Assembly (NCBI RefSeq): GCF_013626205.1
Contig: NZ_QHJE01000001.1
Location: forward strand, 1,736,001-1,800,000
Reading direction: 5' to 3'
DNA length: 64,000 nt
Origin: Hyphomicrobium methylovorum
GTDB lineage: Bacteria > Pseudomonadota > Alphaproteobacteria > Rhizobiales > Hyphomicrobiaceae
The first letter of the stretch is position 1. Each line of letters starts with the position of its first letter. Both the position numbers and the translations under genes were made by a program. The notes beneath the pieces are model-generated. The model was not told the origin of the DNA. It was given only the letters and a program-made list of their open reading frames with translations, and ran no database searches. Shown here piece by piece: positions 1-8,876 of the stretch.

Positions 1-192
1 TTTCGACGGGATCGTGCCGTAGTTCAAGCTCTCGCCGCCCATCTTGTGCTTTTCGACCACGACAACGCGCTGGCCGAAGGCGGCGAGCATCAGAGCGAGC
101 GTTAAGCCACCCGCTCCCGCGCCGATGATGCAGAAGTCGGTATCGATGGTCTCAGCACCGTTTGCGTCCTTGATTGGCGTGTCCTTCGGCAT
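1..192 (-). CDS. FAD-dependent pyridine nucleotide-disulfide oxidoreductase family protein, N-terminal fragment
   Basis: The gene starts at an ATG at 192 and runs leftwards off the window, so only 64 residues are visible. A Rossmann FAD-binding motif GAGAGG lies at about residues 24-29, followed by VVVVEKHKMGGES and the segment LNYGTIPSK at the window edge. In dihydrolipoamide dehydrogenase and mercuric reductase the equivalent segment is GGxCLNxGCxPSK and holds the two redox-active cysteines. Here both are replaced, by Ser and Thr. The family assignment is firm, but the enzyme probably does not use the classic disulfide. A GGAAAG stretch precedes the ATG at a usable distance. Substrate and partner cannot be named from this fragment. 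Confidence 0.8.
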   Translation of the reverse strand, partial: MPKDTPIKDANGAETIDTDFCIIGAGAGGLTLALMLAAFGQRVVVVEKHKMGGESLNYGTIPSK

Positions 193-611
193 ATCCGTCT
201 TTCCATCGCGCGCTTGCCGGGGGTCGTCCGGCTTCGGGCTTGCGGCACTCTCGGCGCACGCTAAAGGTGAACGCCGAGCGAGACTAGAACGGGCGTATGC
301 GTTGCGTGGGGAAAAGCATCAGCAACTCTACCGGTCGCCAGATGCTTGGCGCTTCGGCTTCGGAAAGCCTCGTGACCGGCGGGAGAAGGTGCCGAGGCTG
401 AAATTTGTGCTACAAGAGCCGTTCGACCGCAGGTGCAGCGCGTTGACTTGGCCTCGCGTGCAACCTATAAGAACCGCGAATTCCGGAGCACTTGCGTTTC
501 GGCCCGGGCCCCAAGCTCGCCGCGCAGTGCTTATCTAAGCATCGGAAAAGCAACAGTTTTTTGCTTCGCCCAAACAGGCGAATGCGAAGCCTATTTTGGA
601 CGGAGAGTTCC
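193..611. other. Intergenic region between the flavoprotein gene and rpmH
   Basis: The two flanking genes diverge, so this region should hold promoters for both. Short open frames on both strands show no family resemblance and no convincing ribosome binding site. No tRNA or terminator was recognised. Confidence 0.5.
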
Positions 612-746
612 GTGAAGCGCACGTATCAACCGAGCCGGCTCGTTCGCAAGCGCCGCCATGGTTTCCGCAAGCGGATGTTGACCGCTGGTGGTCAGAGAGT
701 TCTGGCTCGCCGTCGCGCCAAGGGCCGTAAGCGCCTTTCGGCCTAG
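612..746 (+). CDS. rpmH: 50S ribosomal protein bL34
   Basis: This 44-residue, strongly basic protein begins [18 protein letters not shown] and ends KGRKRLSA, the hallmark sequence and length of bL34, a structural protein of the large ribosomal subunit. The start is GTG at 612, preceded by a GGAGAG ribosome binding site at about 602-607. It opens the rpmH-rnpA-yidC-engB run, an order common in alphaproteobacteria. Confidence 0.97.
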   Translation: MKRTYQPSRLVRKRRHGFRKRMLTAGGQRVLARRRAKGRKRLSA

Positions 747-956
747 TCACTTATACCGCATACCAGACATCCAAACGCGCGGTCGCGATGAGTGGCCGCG
801 CGAAATGCGTTTGATTGTGTGTCGGCTGAACGGCGCCAGCGCGCTGCTAGCGCCGGACGATGGTTTCCGAGCAGAGTATCAGGGCAATTGACCCATTTGC
901 CGGTGTGGTCGAGCCGGTTCTGAGGTATCTGAAACCGGTTGTTGGCTCGGCGGCAC

Positions 957-961
957 GGAGG
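957..961 (+). promoter_or_regulatory. Shine-Dalgarno GGAGG deciding a non-canonical rnpA start
   Basis: GGAGG lies five bases (cgcgc) before an ATT codon at 967. The rnpA frame has no ATG, GTG or TTG between the stop at 889-891 and position 1057. Starting at 1057 would lose about 30 N-terminal residues of the RNase P protein fold. The ideal spacing therefore supports initiation at ATT. Confidence 0.65.
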
Positions 962-966
962 CGCGC

Positions 967-1380
967 ATTCCCGTTCTGGAGACGCTCAAAGTCAGAAGCG
1001 AATTTCTGGCGGTTCGCGGCGGCAAGCGCTTTTCGACTCCGGCGTTTCTCATCGAGATGCGGTCGCGCGGTGCCAGCGGCGATGCGGGCGGCCCCAGGTT
1101 CGGTTTTACGATCACCAAGAAGATCGGGAACGCGGTCGTTCGGAACCGCATTCGACGGCGTCTGAAGGCGGCTTTTGCCTCGACGGCCGCTCAGGAGGCG
1201 CGACAGGGCTGCGATTATGTGATCGTGGCGCGTCTCGCGGCTCTTGAGAGGCCCTATCCGCAATTACTGGATGACGTGGCCCGGGCTTTGAAATCGCTTC
1301 ACGACCCTGTCACCGACCGGCGGAATCCCGCCTCCAAGGCCCGGCCGACCGTAGATAAGGTCAAAAAAAGCCGAACGTGA
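967..1380 (+). CDS. rnpA: Ribonuclease P protein component
   Basis: The product is the protein subunit of RNase P, which helps the catalytic RNA remove 5' leaders from pre-tRNAs. The family signature KKIGNAVVRNRIRRRLK, the basic RNR-type RNA-binding helix, is visible. The N-terminal part (LKVRSEFLAVRGGKRF) matches the start of the RnpA fold and lies upstream of the first ATG at 1057. I therefore place the start at ATT 967, behind a GGAGG at 957-961, giving 137 residues, a normal length. The alternatives are CTG at 976 or a truncated product from 1057. The C-terminal tail is lysine-rich. It sits between rpmH and yidC. The small yidD gene often found between rnpA and yidC in other bacteria is not visible. 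Confidence 0.88.
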   Translation: MPVLETLKVRSEFLAVRGGKRFSTPAFLIEMRSRGASGDAGGPRFGFTITKKIGNAVVRNRIRRRLKAAFASTAAQEARQGCDYVIVARLAALERPYPQLLDDVARALKSLHDPVTDRRNPASKARPTVDKVKKSRT

Positions 1381-1471
1381 CGGGGTGACCCCTTCCTTTT
1401 ATGAGCAGTTTCGGCCATCGCTTCCGGGGCCTGAAGACAGGCGCAGACGGCGACGCTGACCCGAGGACTTG

Positions 1472-3349
1472 ATGAGCGCTCCTAACGATCCAAAAGACCA
1501 CAACAATCTGATGTTTGCGGTCGCCCTGTCGATTCTCTTCCTCATGGGCTGGCAGTACTTTTTCGCGCGTCCTCAGATCGAGCAGGAGCAGGCGCGCCAG
1601 GAATACAGCCGAAAACTCGATGCGCAGAACAAGGGCACGGAGTCTTCCGGTAATCCGCCGAACGTCGCCAATACGCCCGTCGCGCCGCCGACCACGGATA
1701 TGCCCCAGGTTAATCAGAGCGCCGCACCGGCCGCTCCTGTTTCGCGTGACGAAGCTCTAAAGGCATCGCCGCGGATCGCGATCGCGACGCCGTCTCTCGA
1801 AGGCTCGATCGCTCTCAAGGGCGGTCGCATCGACGACCTCATCCTCGCCAAGTATCGCGAGACGGTCGATCCCAATAGTCCGAAGGTTACGCTCCTTTCG
1901 CCGGCCGGATCTCCCGACCCTTACTTCGTCGAGTACGGTTGGGTGCCGCAATCGGGCACCGGCGTGAAGACGCCAGATCGGGAGTCACTTTGGACCGTTG
2001 AGAACGGCTCGACGTTGACCGCCGAAACGCCCGTTCAGTTGAAGTGGGACAACGGCAGCGACCTCGTTTTCCATCGCACGATCTCTGTCGACAAAGACTA
2101 CATGTTCAAGGTCGTCGATGAGATCGAGAACAAGACCGGCGCCGACGTTACACTGATGCCGTATGCACGCGTGCATCGCACCGGCCATCCGCCGTCTCAG
2201 TTTTATTCGGTTCTCCATGAAGGCCTCGTCGGTGTGTCGGGCGATCACGGCTTGCAGGAATTCCGGTTCGCTGATGCGCTGAAGAGCGGCGTGCCGACGA
2301 CCTTCGAAAACGTTGTCGGCGGCTGGCTCGGCATTACGGACAAGTATTGGGGAACGTCGCTCGTTCCCGATCAGAAGCAGCCATACCGGGCGATGTATTC
2401 CGCTCTCGCGGCGCGCGATCCGGCGGGCAAGGATGCGTTCCAGACGGACTATCTGCGCGGCGCTGTGACGGTTGCTCCGGGTGCGCGTAAGGGCGTGGAA
2501 GGCCATCTCTATGCGGGCGCCAAGCAGGCGACCCTGATCGATGGTTATGAGCGGTCGCTCAATATTCTCAAGTTCAACAAGATGATCGACTGGGGATGGT
2601 TCCACTTCATCACCCGGCCGCTGTTTCAGTTGATGGAATTCATCAACGGTATCGTTCACAATTTCGGAATCACGATTCTCATCCTGACGCTGATCGTGAA
2701 GGCTGCCTTCTATCCGCTTGCCAACAAGCAATACGAGAGCATGGCGCGGATGAAGAAGCTGCAGCCGGAAATGCAGCGGATCAAAGAGACGTATAAGGAC
2801 GACCCACAACGACAGCAGAAAGAGGTGTTCGACCTCTATAAGACGCAGAAGATCAATCCGCTTGCCGGGTGTTGGCCGGTCCTGCTGCAGATTCCGGTCT
2901 TCTTCGCGCTCTACAAGGTGCTGTTCGTTACCATCGACATGCGGCATGCGCCGTTCTTCGGATGGATCCACGATCTTTCTGCGCCGGACCCGACGTCGCT
3001 GTTCAATCTCTTCGGATTGCTTCCCTTCGACTCGCCCGCGTTTTTGCATATCGGCGCTTGGCCGCTGATCATGGGCGCGACGATGTGGGTTCAAATGCAA
3101 CTCAACCCGCCGCAGCCGGATCCCATCCAGCAGCAGATCTTCCAGTGGATGCCCGTGATGTTCACGTTCCTGCTGGCGAGCTTCCCCGCTGGTCTCGTGA
3201 TCTACTGGGCCTGGAGCAACACGCTTTCGATCGCGCAGCAGATTCACATCAACAAGCGCAACGGCGCTGAAGTGCATCTGCTCGATAATCTCAAACGGAC
3301 ATTCTTGCCGCTCTTGAGATTGTTCGGGGCCAGTGGTTCCGGAAAATGA
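1472..3349 (+). CDS. yidC: Membrane protein insertase YidC
   Basis: YidC inserts proteins into the inner membrane, alone or with SecYEG. The 625-residue protein has an N-terminal membrane segment (about 13-33), a proline/alanine-rich stretch, a large periplasmic beta-domain (about 95-360) and the five-segment 60KD_IMP core in the C-terminal 260 residues, including NPLAGCWPVLLQIPVFFALY. Length is typical for proteobacteria. The ATG at 1472 is chosen because GAGG lies five bases before it. A TTG two residue... one codon earlier at 1469 is less likely. It follows rnpA by 91 bases and precedes engB by 57, consistent with co-transcription. Confidence 0.97.
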   Translation: MSAPNDPKDHNNLMFAVALSILFLMGWQYFFARPQIEQEQARQEYSRKLDAQNKGTESSGNPPNVANTPVAPPTTDMPQVNQSAAPAAPVSRDEALKASPRIAIATPSLEGSIALKGGRIDDLILAKYRETVDPNSPKVTLLSPAGSPDPYFVEYGWVPQSGTGVKTPDRESLWTVENGSTLTAETPVQLKWDNGSDLVFHRTISVDKDYMFKVVDEIENKTGADVTLMPYARVHRTGHPPSQFYSVLHEGLVGVSGDHGLQEFRFADALKSGVPTTFENVVGGWLGITDKYWGTSLVPDQKQPYRAMYSALAARDPAGKDAFQTDYLRGAVTVAPGARKGVEGHLYAGAKQATLIDGYERSLNILKFNKMIDWGWFHFITRPLFQLMEFINGIVHNFGITILILTLIVKAAFYPLANKQYESMARMKKLQPEMQRIKETYKDDPQRQQKEVFDLYKTQKINPLAGCWPVLLQIPVFFALYKVLFVTIDMRHAPFFGWIHDLSAPDPTSLFNLFGLLPFDSPAFLHIGAWPLIMGATMWVQMQLNPPQPDPIQQQIFQWMPVMFTFLLASFPAGLVIYWAWSNTLSIAQQIHINKRNGAEVHLLDNLKRTFLPLLRLFGASGSGK

Positions 3350-3406
3350 GGACGATGCAAAATCGTAGTCGTCAGGCGGCAACGCGGCAGCGTATCCGGT
3401 TTCGCC

Positions 3407-4066
3407 ATGCCGCTGCCTGACGAAGGACCGTCGCCGGAAGACATCGAGGCAGGGCGGTTACTGTTCGCGCGCGCCTGGACGTTTTCCCGGGGTTCGCCGG
3501 ATCTCGATCACCTTGCGCCGGACGATCGGCCGGAGATTGCATTCGCGGGGCGTTCGAATGTCGGCAAGTCCACGCTGATCAACGCGCTTGTCGGTCAGCA
3601 TGGGTTGGCGCGAGCTTCGAACACGCCGGGGCGGACGCAAGAGCTGAACTTCTTCGTCGAGCCCGAGCGCGCTCTTTATCTCGTCGATATGCCCGGTTAC
3701 GGCTTCGCCGAAGCGCCTAAGGACAAAGTGGCGGCGTGGAACCGTACGCTTCGCGGCTATCTGGCTGGGCGTCGGTCGCTGCTCAGAGTGTTTCTTCTGG
3801 TCGATGCGCGCCATGGCCTGAAGGCCGTCGACAACGAGATCATGGCCCTCCTGGATGGCGCAGCCGTCTCGTATCAGGTTGTGCTGACGAAGGCCGACAA
3901 GATCAAAGAGACAGAACTCGCTCGCGTCATCGAGAAATCGAAGCTCAGCCTTGCGAAGCATCCGGCCGCGTATCCTGATGTCATTGCGACGTCAGCGGAC
4001 AAGGGAACCGGATTTGAAGTTCTGCGCGCCACGATCGCGAAACTTCTCGAAGCGCATGGCGGCTGA
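3407..4066 (+). CDS. engB: Ribosome biogenesis GTPase EngB (YihA/YsxC)
   Basis: This is a TrmE-Era-EngA-EngB superfamily GTPase that assists late assembly of the 50S subunit. In the 219 residues the P-loop GRSNVGKS lies at 48-55, a switch I segment NTPGRTQ follows, the G3 motif is DMPGYGF, G4 is TKAD and G5 is TSA. The N-terminus is somewhat extended and the C-terminus short, within the family range. It follows yidC closely, as in other Hyphomicrobiales. Confidence 0.95.
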   Translation: MPLPDEGPSPEDIEAGRLLFARAWTFSRGSPDLDHLAPDDRPEIAFAGRSNVGKSTLINALVGQHGLARASNTPGRTQELNFFVEPERALYLVDMPGYGFAEAPKDKVAAWNRTLRGYLAGRRSLLRVFLLVDARHGLKAVDNEIMALLDGAAVSYQVVLTKADKIKETELARVIEKSKLSLAKHPAAYPDVIATSADKGTGFEVLRATIAKLLEAHGG

Positions 4067-4087
4067 ATTTGTCTAAGCGCTGCGGCC

Positions 4088-6025
4088 TTAGTTGACCAAT
4101 CGCTGAAGAAGCGCCTTCACGGCCGTCATCCCACCTTCGCCAAACGTCGATAGCGCGCCGCCGAGTATGGCCGCGACGCTCCAACCGAAGATGCGCGCAA
4201 ACATGCGCTTCAGATTGCGCCGGACCTTCACTTCGACGACCTGATCGGGAAGCGCCGTTTCGGCCGCAACTCCCTCGGCGCCGATCGTGCGTGCGGACAC
4301 GACGATCTGCAGCGTTGCCCAGCCACGCTCCTGGGGCGTGATCAGAAAGCGCCAACTCGCGAAATCGTCGCCCTGAAGTTCGAGGCCGTTTTCGATCCAT
4401 TGCGTTTCGGGCGATGCGGTCTCGATGAAGAAGCCGCCGTCGGGCGCGCGGATGCGCACCGACATCGCCTTGGTGATGGCGATCTGATGCTGGCGCGCTT
4501 GTCCGCCGCCATCAAGGCCCTCGGTCAGCGCAGGAACGGTCGCTTTGGCGATGCGGATCTCGACGCGCTCCGTGCGTCCGACGCGCATCGTGCGCGGGAT
4601 GTTCTCGGCAAGCTGGCCAGCTTCGACCTTCGCTCGCTTGCCGCGTTTGCGGGCGGGAGCACGATTTGCGGGCGCGGGCGCTGGTGGACGCGGCAGCGGA
4701 CGGCCCGATGCCGGTGCTCCCGGCGGGCCAAGCGGCGGTTCGAACGGCGCATCGGCCTGCAGGCCTGTCGGCGTGTTCTGCGATCCTGACCGGTCCTGCG
4801 ATCCGAACGACGGCTCGACCGGCTGGCCAGGGAATTGGCCATGAGCCGGACCTCCTGGAGGACCGAAATCAGCCGCACGGCCTCGCATTCCGGGAGGCGG
4901 AGCCATCGGCGCGGGGGGAGGAATTGGCGGCGGGTGCGCGCCCTGTGGGACGGGGCGCGGCAGGTCTAACGGCATGCCGCGCGGAGGCTGTGCTTGCCCG
5001 GGATGCGGCGGCGTTCCCGGCGGCGGCGCGAAACCACGCGGATCGCTCGGGCGATCTCCGGCTTGTTTTGGCGGAGCGCTGGGAAACGAAAGCGAAGGTT
5101 CGGCTCGTGGCGCGGCCGGGCGCGCGCTTTCGTGCGCGTCGGGAATTGCGGGCGTGCCGAGTGTCGTCTCGCTGTCATCGAATTCGTAGAGCGAGGGCGA
5201 CGCCGGTTGCGGCACAGGGGGCTGCGGCTCGTGCCGTGGTGCGTGCGTCGGCGGGGGCGGTGCGGGCACGGGTCGCGCATAGCTATCGGAGGCGTCGTTC
5301 GGTTGCGCGGCCGGTTGGGTCGTGTGTGCTGCTGAGGGTGCGCTGTATCCGGATGGCGGCGGAGCCGTTTCCGCATCGGAATCGTCGCCGGCTGCATCGG
5401 GGTGAGCTGCGTGTTCTTGCGAGAGCTGAGGCGGTGTCGCCGGACGCGGCATGTCCTTCATTAGGTCGCGGAGCGATGGTGCGGATCGCGACTGAACGCG
5501 TTCGCGGGCGCGGGCCAGAACGTCCTCAGGAATTTGCTGCTGCGGCGGAGCCGCCGGTGCGCGCGCCGGGGCTGCGAGAGCCGTTTGCAGCGCGCGAATT
5601 GCACTGTCGAATGTCAGGCCGTGGCCTTGGAGAATTTCGGCCGCCATGCTGCGCGCGTCGCCCACGATGGCGGCGAGCACAATCGCGCCATTGATATCGC
5701 GGCGGCGGCTGCCACGGGCGGCGGCTGCAGCGGCTTCGAGGATGCGGCGTACGCCCTGTGACACGCCGAAATCGTCCGGCGGCTGGTGCGGACCGGGCTC
5801 CAGCGCGAATCGGCTGATCACGTCGGCTTTCAGGGCGGCGATGTCGACCTGGCTCGCATCGAGCACGGCGATTGCGTCCGGATCGTCGCAGAGGCCGGCG
5901 AGCAGGTGCTCCAGGGTGACTTCCGGTGCGCCGGCACCCGCGGAGAACTCCGCGCCGCGCGCCAGCGTTGCGCCCAAATCGGGCGACATCGGAATTTGAC
6001 CCAGATCTGCCGCTGTTACGCCCAT
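4088..6025 (-). CDS. Double Clp-N domain protein with long proline-rich linker
   Basis: The 645-residue protein has two Clp amino-terminal repeats at about residues 14-72 (TLEHLLAGLCDDPDAIAVL is diagnostic) and 84-145. A proline/alanine/glutamine-rich linker of more than 300 residues follows. The last 165 residues form a predicted beta-rich domain ending in a hydrophobic stretch (FGWSVAAILGGAL). No AAA+ ATPase module, Walker motif or peptidase is present, so this is not a Clp unfoldase subunit. Clp-N domains normally bind adaptors or substrates, so a scaffold or adaptor role is a guess. The start at ATG 6025 is preceded by GGAG. An upstream in-frame GTG at 6082 is possible. It lies on the opposite strand between engB and argB, which are usually adjacent. 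Confidence 0.8.
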   Translation of the reverse strand: MGVTAADLGQIPMSPDLGATLARGAEFSAGAGAPEVTLEHLLAGLCDDPDAIAVLDASQVDIAALKADVISRFALEPGPHQPPDDFGVSQGVRRILEAAAAAARGSRRRDINGAIVLAAIVGDARSMAAEILQGHGLTFDSAIRALQTALAAPARAPAAPPQQQIPEDVLARARERVQSRSAPSLRDLMKDMPRPATPPQLSQEHAAHPDAAGDDSDAETAPPPSGYSAPSAAHTTQPAAQPNDASDSYARPVPAPPPPTHAPRHEPQPPVPQPASPSLYEFDDSETTLGTPAIPDAHESARPAAPRAEPSLSFPSAPPKQAGDRPSDPRGFAPPPGTPPHPGQAQPPRGMPLDLPRPVPQGAHPPPIPPPAPMAPPPGMRGRAADFGPPGGPAHGQFPGQPVEPSFGSQDRSGSQNTPTGLQADAPFEPPLGPPGAPASGRPLPRPPAPAPANRAPARKRGKRAKVEAGQLAENIPRTMRVGRTERVEIRIAKATVPALTEGLDGGGQARQHQIAITKAMSVRIRAPDGGFFIETASPETQWIENGLELQGDDFASWRFLITPQERGWATLQIVVSARTIGAEGVAAETALPDQVVEVKVRRNLKRMFARIFGWSVAAILGGALSTFGEGGMTAVKALLQRLVN

Positions 6026-6252
6026 TGCGTCTCCAAGGATGTCAACACCGTTCGGGCCGCGCAAGGGGACACGTCGAAACACGTCGGCGAACCAAGGTTA
6101 TAGCACTCGATTCGGTCTTTGCAGACCGGAACGCCGAGAGTCCCCAGAAGGTGTCCGGATGTGTGGCTTTGAACCCTGCGTCGGAACGCCCCGTAAACGG
6201 CAAGCCATGAAATTCGTTGAGGCATTTCACCGGCGAGCTATAAGACCGCAAC

Positions 6253-7248
6253 GTGAGTGCGGCCCAGGGCACAGGTCTGACGATATTGGATAAGCGCGTG
6301 ACGGTAGCGAAAGGCTCTTCTCAAAAGACTGGTCCTGACGAGGGACGGCCGTCTGCGCATCAGCAGGCGCAAATCCTCGCGGAGGCTATTCCGCATTTGA
6401 TCCGCTACGACGAGGAAACCGTCGTCGTGAAGTTCGGCGGCAATGCGATGGGCGATGAAGCGCTCTCGAACGCGTTCGCGCAGGATATCGTCTACCTGAA
6501 GCAATCTGGCATCAATCCGATCGTCGTGCATGGCGGCGGACCGCAGATCGCGAGCATGCTCAACAAGCTGCAAATCAAATCCGATTTTGTGCATGGGCTC
6601 CGCGTCACGGACAAGCCGACCGTCGAGGTCGTCGAGATGGTTCTGGCGGGCAAGATCAACAAGGAAATCGTTTCGGCGATCAACCGTCAGGGCGGCAAGG
6701 CGGTCGGCATTTCCGGCAAAGACGCCAATCTGATGATTGCGCGGAAGATCACCGAAATGCCCGACCCGCAGTCGAACCTGATGCAGGCCGTGGACATCGG
6801 CTACGTTGGCGATCCGGTTGAAGTCAATCCGCACATCGTGGAAGTGATTTCGAAGTCGGATCTCATTCCGGTTATCGCGCCCGTCGGCATCAGCCGAGAG
6901 GGTGAGACGCTGAACATCAATGCCGACACGTTTGCGTCAGCGCTCGCCGCGCGCATGCAGGCTAAGCGGCTTTTGTTGCTGACGGATGTTGCCGGTGTTC
7001 TCGATGCGGAGAAGCAGGTTATTCGCGAGCTTTCGACCGACGACGCGCGCAGCATGATTCAGAGCGGCGCGATTTCGGGCGGCATGATTCCGAAGATCGA
7101 AGGCTGCATCGAGGTTGTTGAAGCCGGAGTCGAAGGTGTCGTCATTATCGACGGGCGCGTGCAGCATTGCGTTCTGCTCGAACTCTTCACCGAGCACGGT
7201 GTCGGTACGCTGGTGCGGCGTGCCGAACGTAAAAAGAGCAAAGTCTGA
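6253..7248 (+). CDS. argB: Acetylglutamate kinase
   Basis: ArgB phosphorylates N-acetylglutamate with ATP, the second step of arginine synthesis in the cytoplasm. Amino acid kinase motifs are clear: VVVKFGGNAM near residue 53, VVHGGGPQI, the NAG-binding segment GLRVTD, and the C-terminal GGMIPK. At up to 331 residues it is slightly longer than usual because of the N-terminal lead. The start is uncertain: GTG at 6253 has no good ribosome binding site, and GTG at 6298 is an alternative that would still keep the whole catalytic domain. The stop overlaps the start of the next gene by one base (TGATG), indicating translational coupling. Confidence 0.95.
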   Translation: MSAAQGTGLTILDKRVTVAKGSSQKTGPDEGRPSAHQQAQILAEAIPHLIRYDEETVVVKFGGNAMGDEALSNAFAQDIVYLKQSGINPIVVHGGGPQIASMLNKLQIKSDFVHGLRVTDKPTVEVVEMVLAGKINKEIVSAINRQGGKAVGISGKDANLMIARKITEMPDPQSNLMQAVDIGYVGDPVEVNPHIVEVISKSDLIPVIAPVGISREGETLNINADTFASALAARMQAKRLLLLTDVAGVLDAEKQVIRELSTDDARSMIQSGAISGGMIPKIEGCIEVVEAGVEGVVIIDGRVQHCVLLELFTEHGVGTLVRRAERKKSKV

Positions 7249-7991
7249 TGGCGAGGGATCTTCCATCCGCGGATCTTGTGGCCGCGGTGGAAAATGCGCG
7301 GCGTGGATTCCGTCACGTCGATACGTGGATCTTCGATCTCGATAACACGCTGTATCCTGCGTCGTGCAACTTGTTCGCCGAAGTCGACCGGCGAATGAGC
7401 GAGTACATCGCGCGGACAATCGGCGTGCCGAAGGAGCACGCGCGTCATCTGCAGAAGGCTTACTATCGCCAGTTCGGGACGACGTTGTCCGGCTTAATGA
7501 AGGTACACAAGCTGCCGCCGGGGCCGTTTCTGGACTATGTGCATGATATCGATCTGTCGGTTTTGCCGGAGCTGCCTGAACTGCGCGCGGCGATCGCCAA
7601 GCTACCCGGACGGCGGCTGATCTTTACGAACGGTTCGCGGCGTCATGCGGAGAACGTGGCGCAGCGTGTCGGCTTGCTCGATCTATTCGAAGACATTTGC
7701 GATATCACGGCGCTCGGTTACGTGCCGAAGCCGCAGCGCGACGCGTTCGACAGCATGATCAAGCAGCACGGAGTTGCCGCGGAGCGCTCAGCGATGTTTG
7801 AAGACATGCCGCAAAATCTCGTGGCGGCGTCGGACCTCGGCATGACGACGGTTCTCGTACATTCCGATTACATCGACCACCCTGCGCAGCTCAAAATTCG
7901 CGACTGGCGGGCGCTGCCCGCGCACATTCACTATCTGACGCGGGATCTGACCGGGTTTCTGGAAGCAGAAATTGTTTCCGTTCCGGCTTAG
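7248..7991 (+). CDS. HAD-family pyrimidine 5'-nucleotidase
   Basis: This 247-residue haloacid dehalogenase-type phosphatase resembles yeast Sdt1 and YjjG-type pyrimidine 5'-nucleotidases. Motif I is FDLDNTLY at about 29-36, motif II is FTNGS, motif III includes the lysine in VPKPQ, and motif IV is FEDMPQN. The Sdt1 family dephosphorylates UMP, CMP or damaged nucleotides. The actual substrate is not deducible here. The ATG overlaps the argB stop codon, and this pairing with argB is common in Hyphomicrobiales. Confidence 0.88.
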   Translation: MARDLPSADLVAAVENARRGFRHVDTWIFDLDNTLYPASCNLFAEVDRRMSEYIARTIGVPKEHARHLQKAYYRQFGTTLSGLMKVHKLPPGPFLDYVHDIDLSVLPELPELRAAIAKLPGRRLIFTNGSRRHAENVAQRVGLLDLFEDICDITALGYVPKPQRDAFDSMIKQHGVAAERSAMFEDMPQNLVAASDLGMTTVLVHSDYIDHPAQLKIRDWRALPAHIHYLTRDLTGFLEAEIVSVPA

Positions 7992-8000
7992 GCGCGCCGC

Positions 8001-8759
8001 TTACCCGCGACCGATGTATGGCATCGCGGTGGCCATGACCGTCATGAACTGGACGTTGGCATCGAGCGGCAAGTTCGCCATGTAAAGCACCGCGTCGGCG
8101 ACGTGGGCGACGTCCATTCGCGGTTCGGCGAGAATGCTGCCGTTGGCCTGCAACACGCCGGTCGCCATTTTTTCCGTGAAGTCGGTCGCGGCATTGCCGA
8201 TGTCAATCTGGGAGCAGGCGATGTTGTGTGCCCGCCCATCCAGCGAGAGCGATTTCGTCAATCCGGTTATCGCGTGCTTCGTCGAAGTGTACGGCGCTGA
8301 GAATGGCCGTGGCACCTGTGCGGAAATCGAGCCGTTGTTGATGATGCGGCCGCCTTTCGGCTTCTGAGCTTTCATCACGCGGAGAGCTTCGCGGGAACAG
8401 AGAAACGCGCCCGTCAAATTGACGTTCACAACGCGCTGCCATTCGTCGAGCGAGAGTTCGTCAAGCGGCACGCCGCGCGCGAACTTTCCGGCGTTGTTGA
8501 AGAGGAGATCAAGCCGCCCGAATGCGTCGATGGTGCTTGCGAATGCGGATTTGACGGCAGCTTCGTCGGCGACGTCTGCCGGTGTGACCAGAAAGCGGCC
8601 GCCGTTTGCGGATGCCGCCGCAGCGGTTTCGTCCAGTGTTTCTTTTCGGCGGCCAAGCAGGGTGACGTTGTAGCCGTTGGCCTGCAACTTGAGAGCGGCA
8701 GCACGTCCAATCCCGGAACCTGCACCTGTGACGAGCGCGACGCGCGATGCTTCCGGCAT
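8001..8759 (-). CDS. Short-chain dehydrogenase/reductase (classical SDR)
   Basis: The 252-residue NAD(P)-dependent oxidoreductase has TGAGSGIG at about 11-18, NNAG at about 89-92, the catalytic Ser in NNGSISAQ and the YxxxK pair in PYTSTK. This is the complete classical SDR set. The NRxx-type segment LLGRRKE after beta-2 suggests NADP(H) preference. Substrate is unknown. It converges with the nucleotidase gene, with nine bases between their stops. Confidence 0.88.
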   Translation of the reverse strand: MPEASRVALVTGAGSGIGRAAALKLQANGYNVTLLGRRKETLDETAAAASANGGRFLVTPADVADEAAVKSAFASTIDAFGRLDLLFNNAGKFARGVPLDELSLDEWQRVVNVNLTGAFLCSREALRVMKAQKPKGGRIINNGSISAQVPRPFSAPYTSTKHAITGLTKSLSLDGRAHNIACSQIDIGNAATDFTEKMATGVLQANGSILAEPRMDVAHVADAVLYMANLPLDANVQFMTVMATAMPYIGRG

Positions 8760-8876
8760 CGGTCAATCCTTTCGTTGGGCTGAGAAATTCTGAATAACGC
8801 GGACACATGCCTTACGCCAGTTTCTGCCGTCGTGGCGGCATGATATTTTGCGCTAGATGGTGCCAGTGGGGGCGAC

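Noticed and set aside
1985-3382. A 465-codon reverse frame across yidC
   Set aside because: It is antisense to a certain gene, its product is Arg/His-rich without any family motif, and GC-rich genes often leave such open frames.
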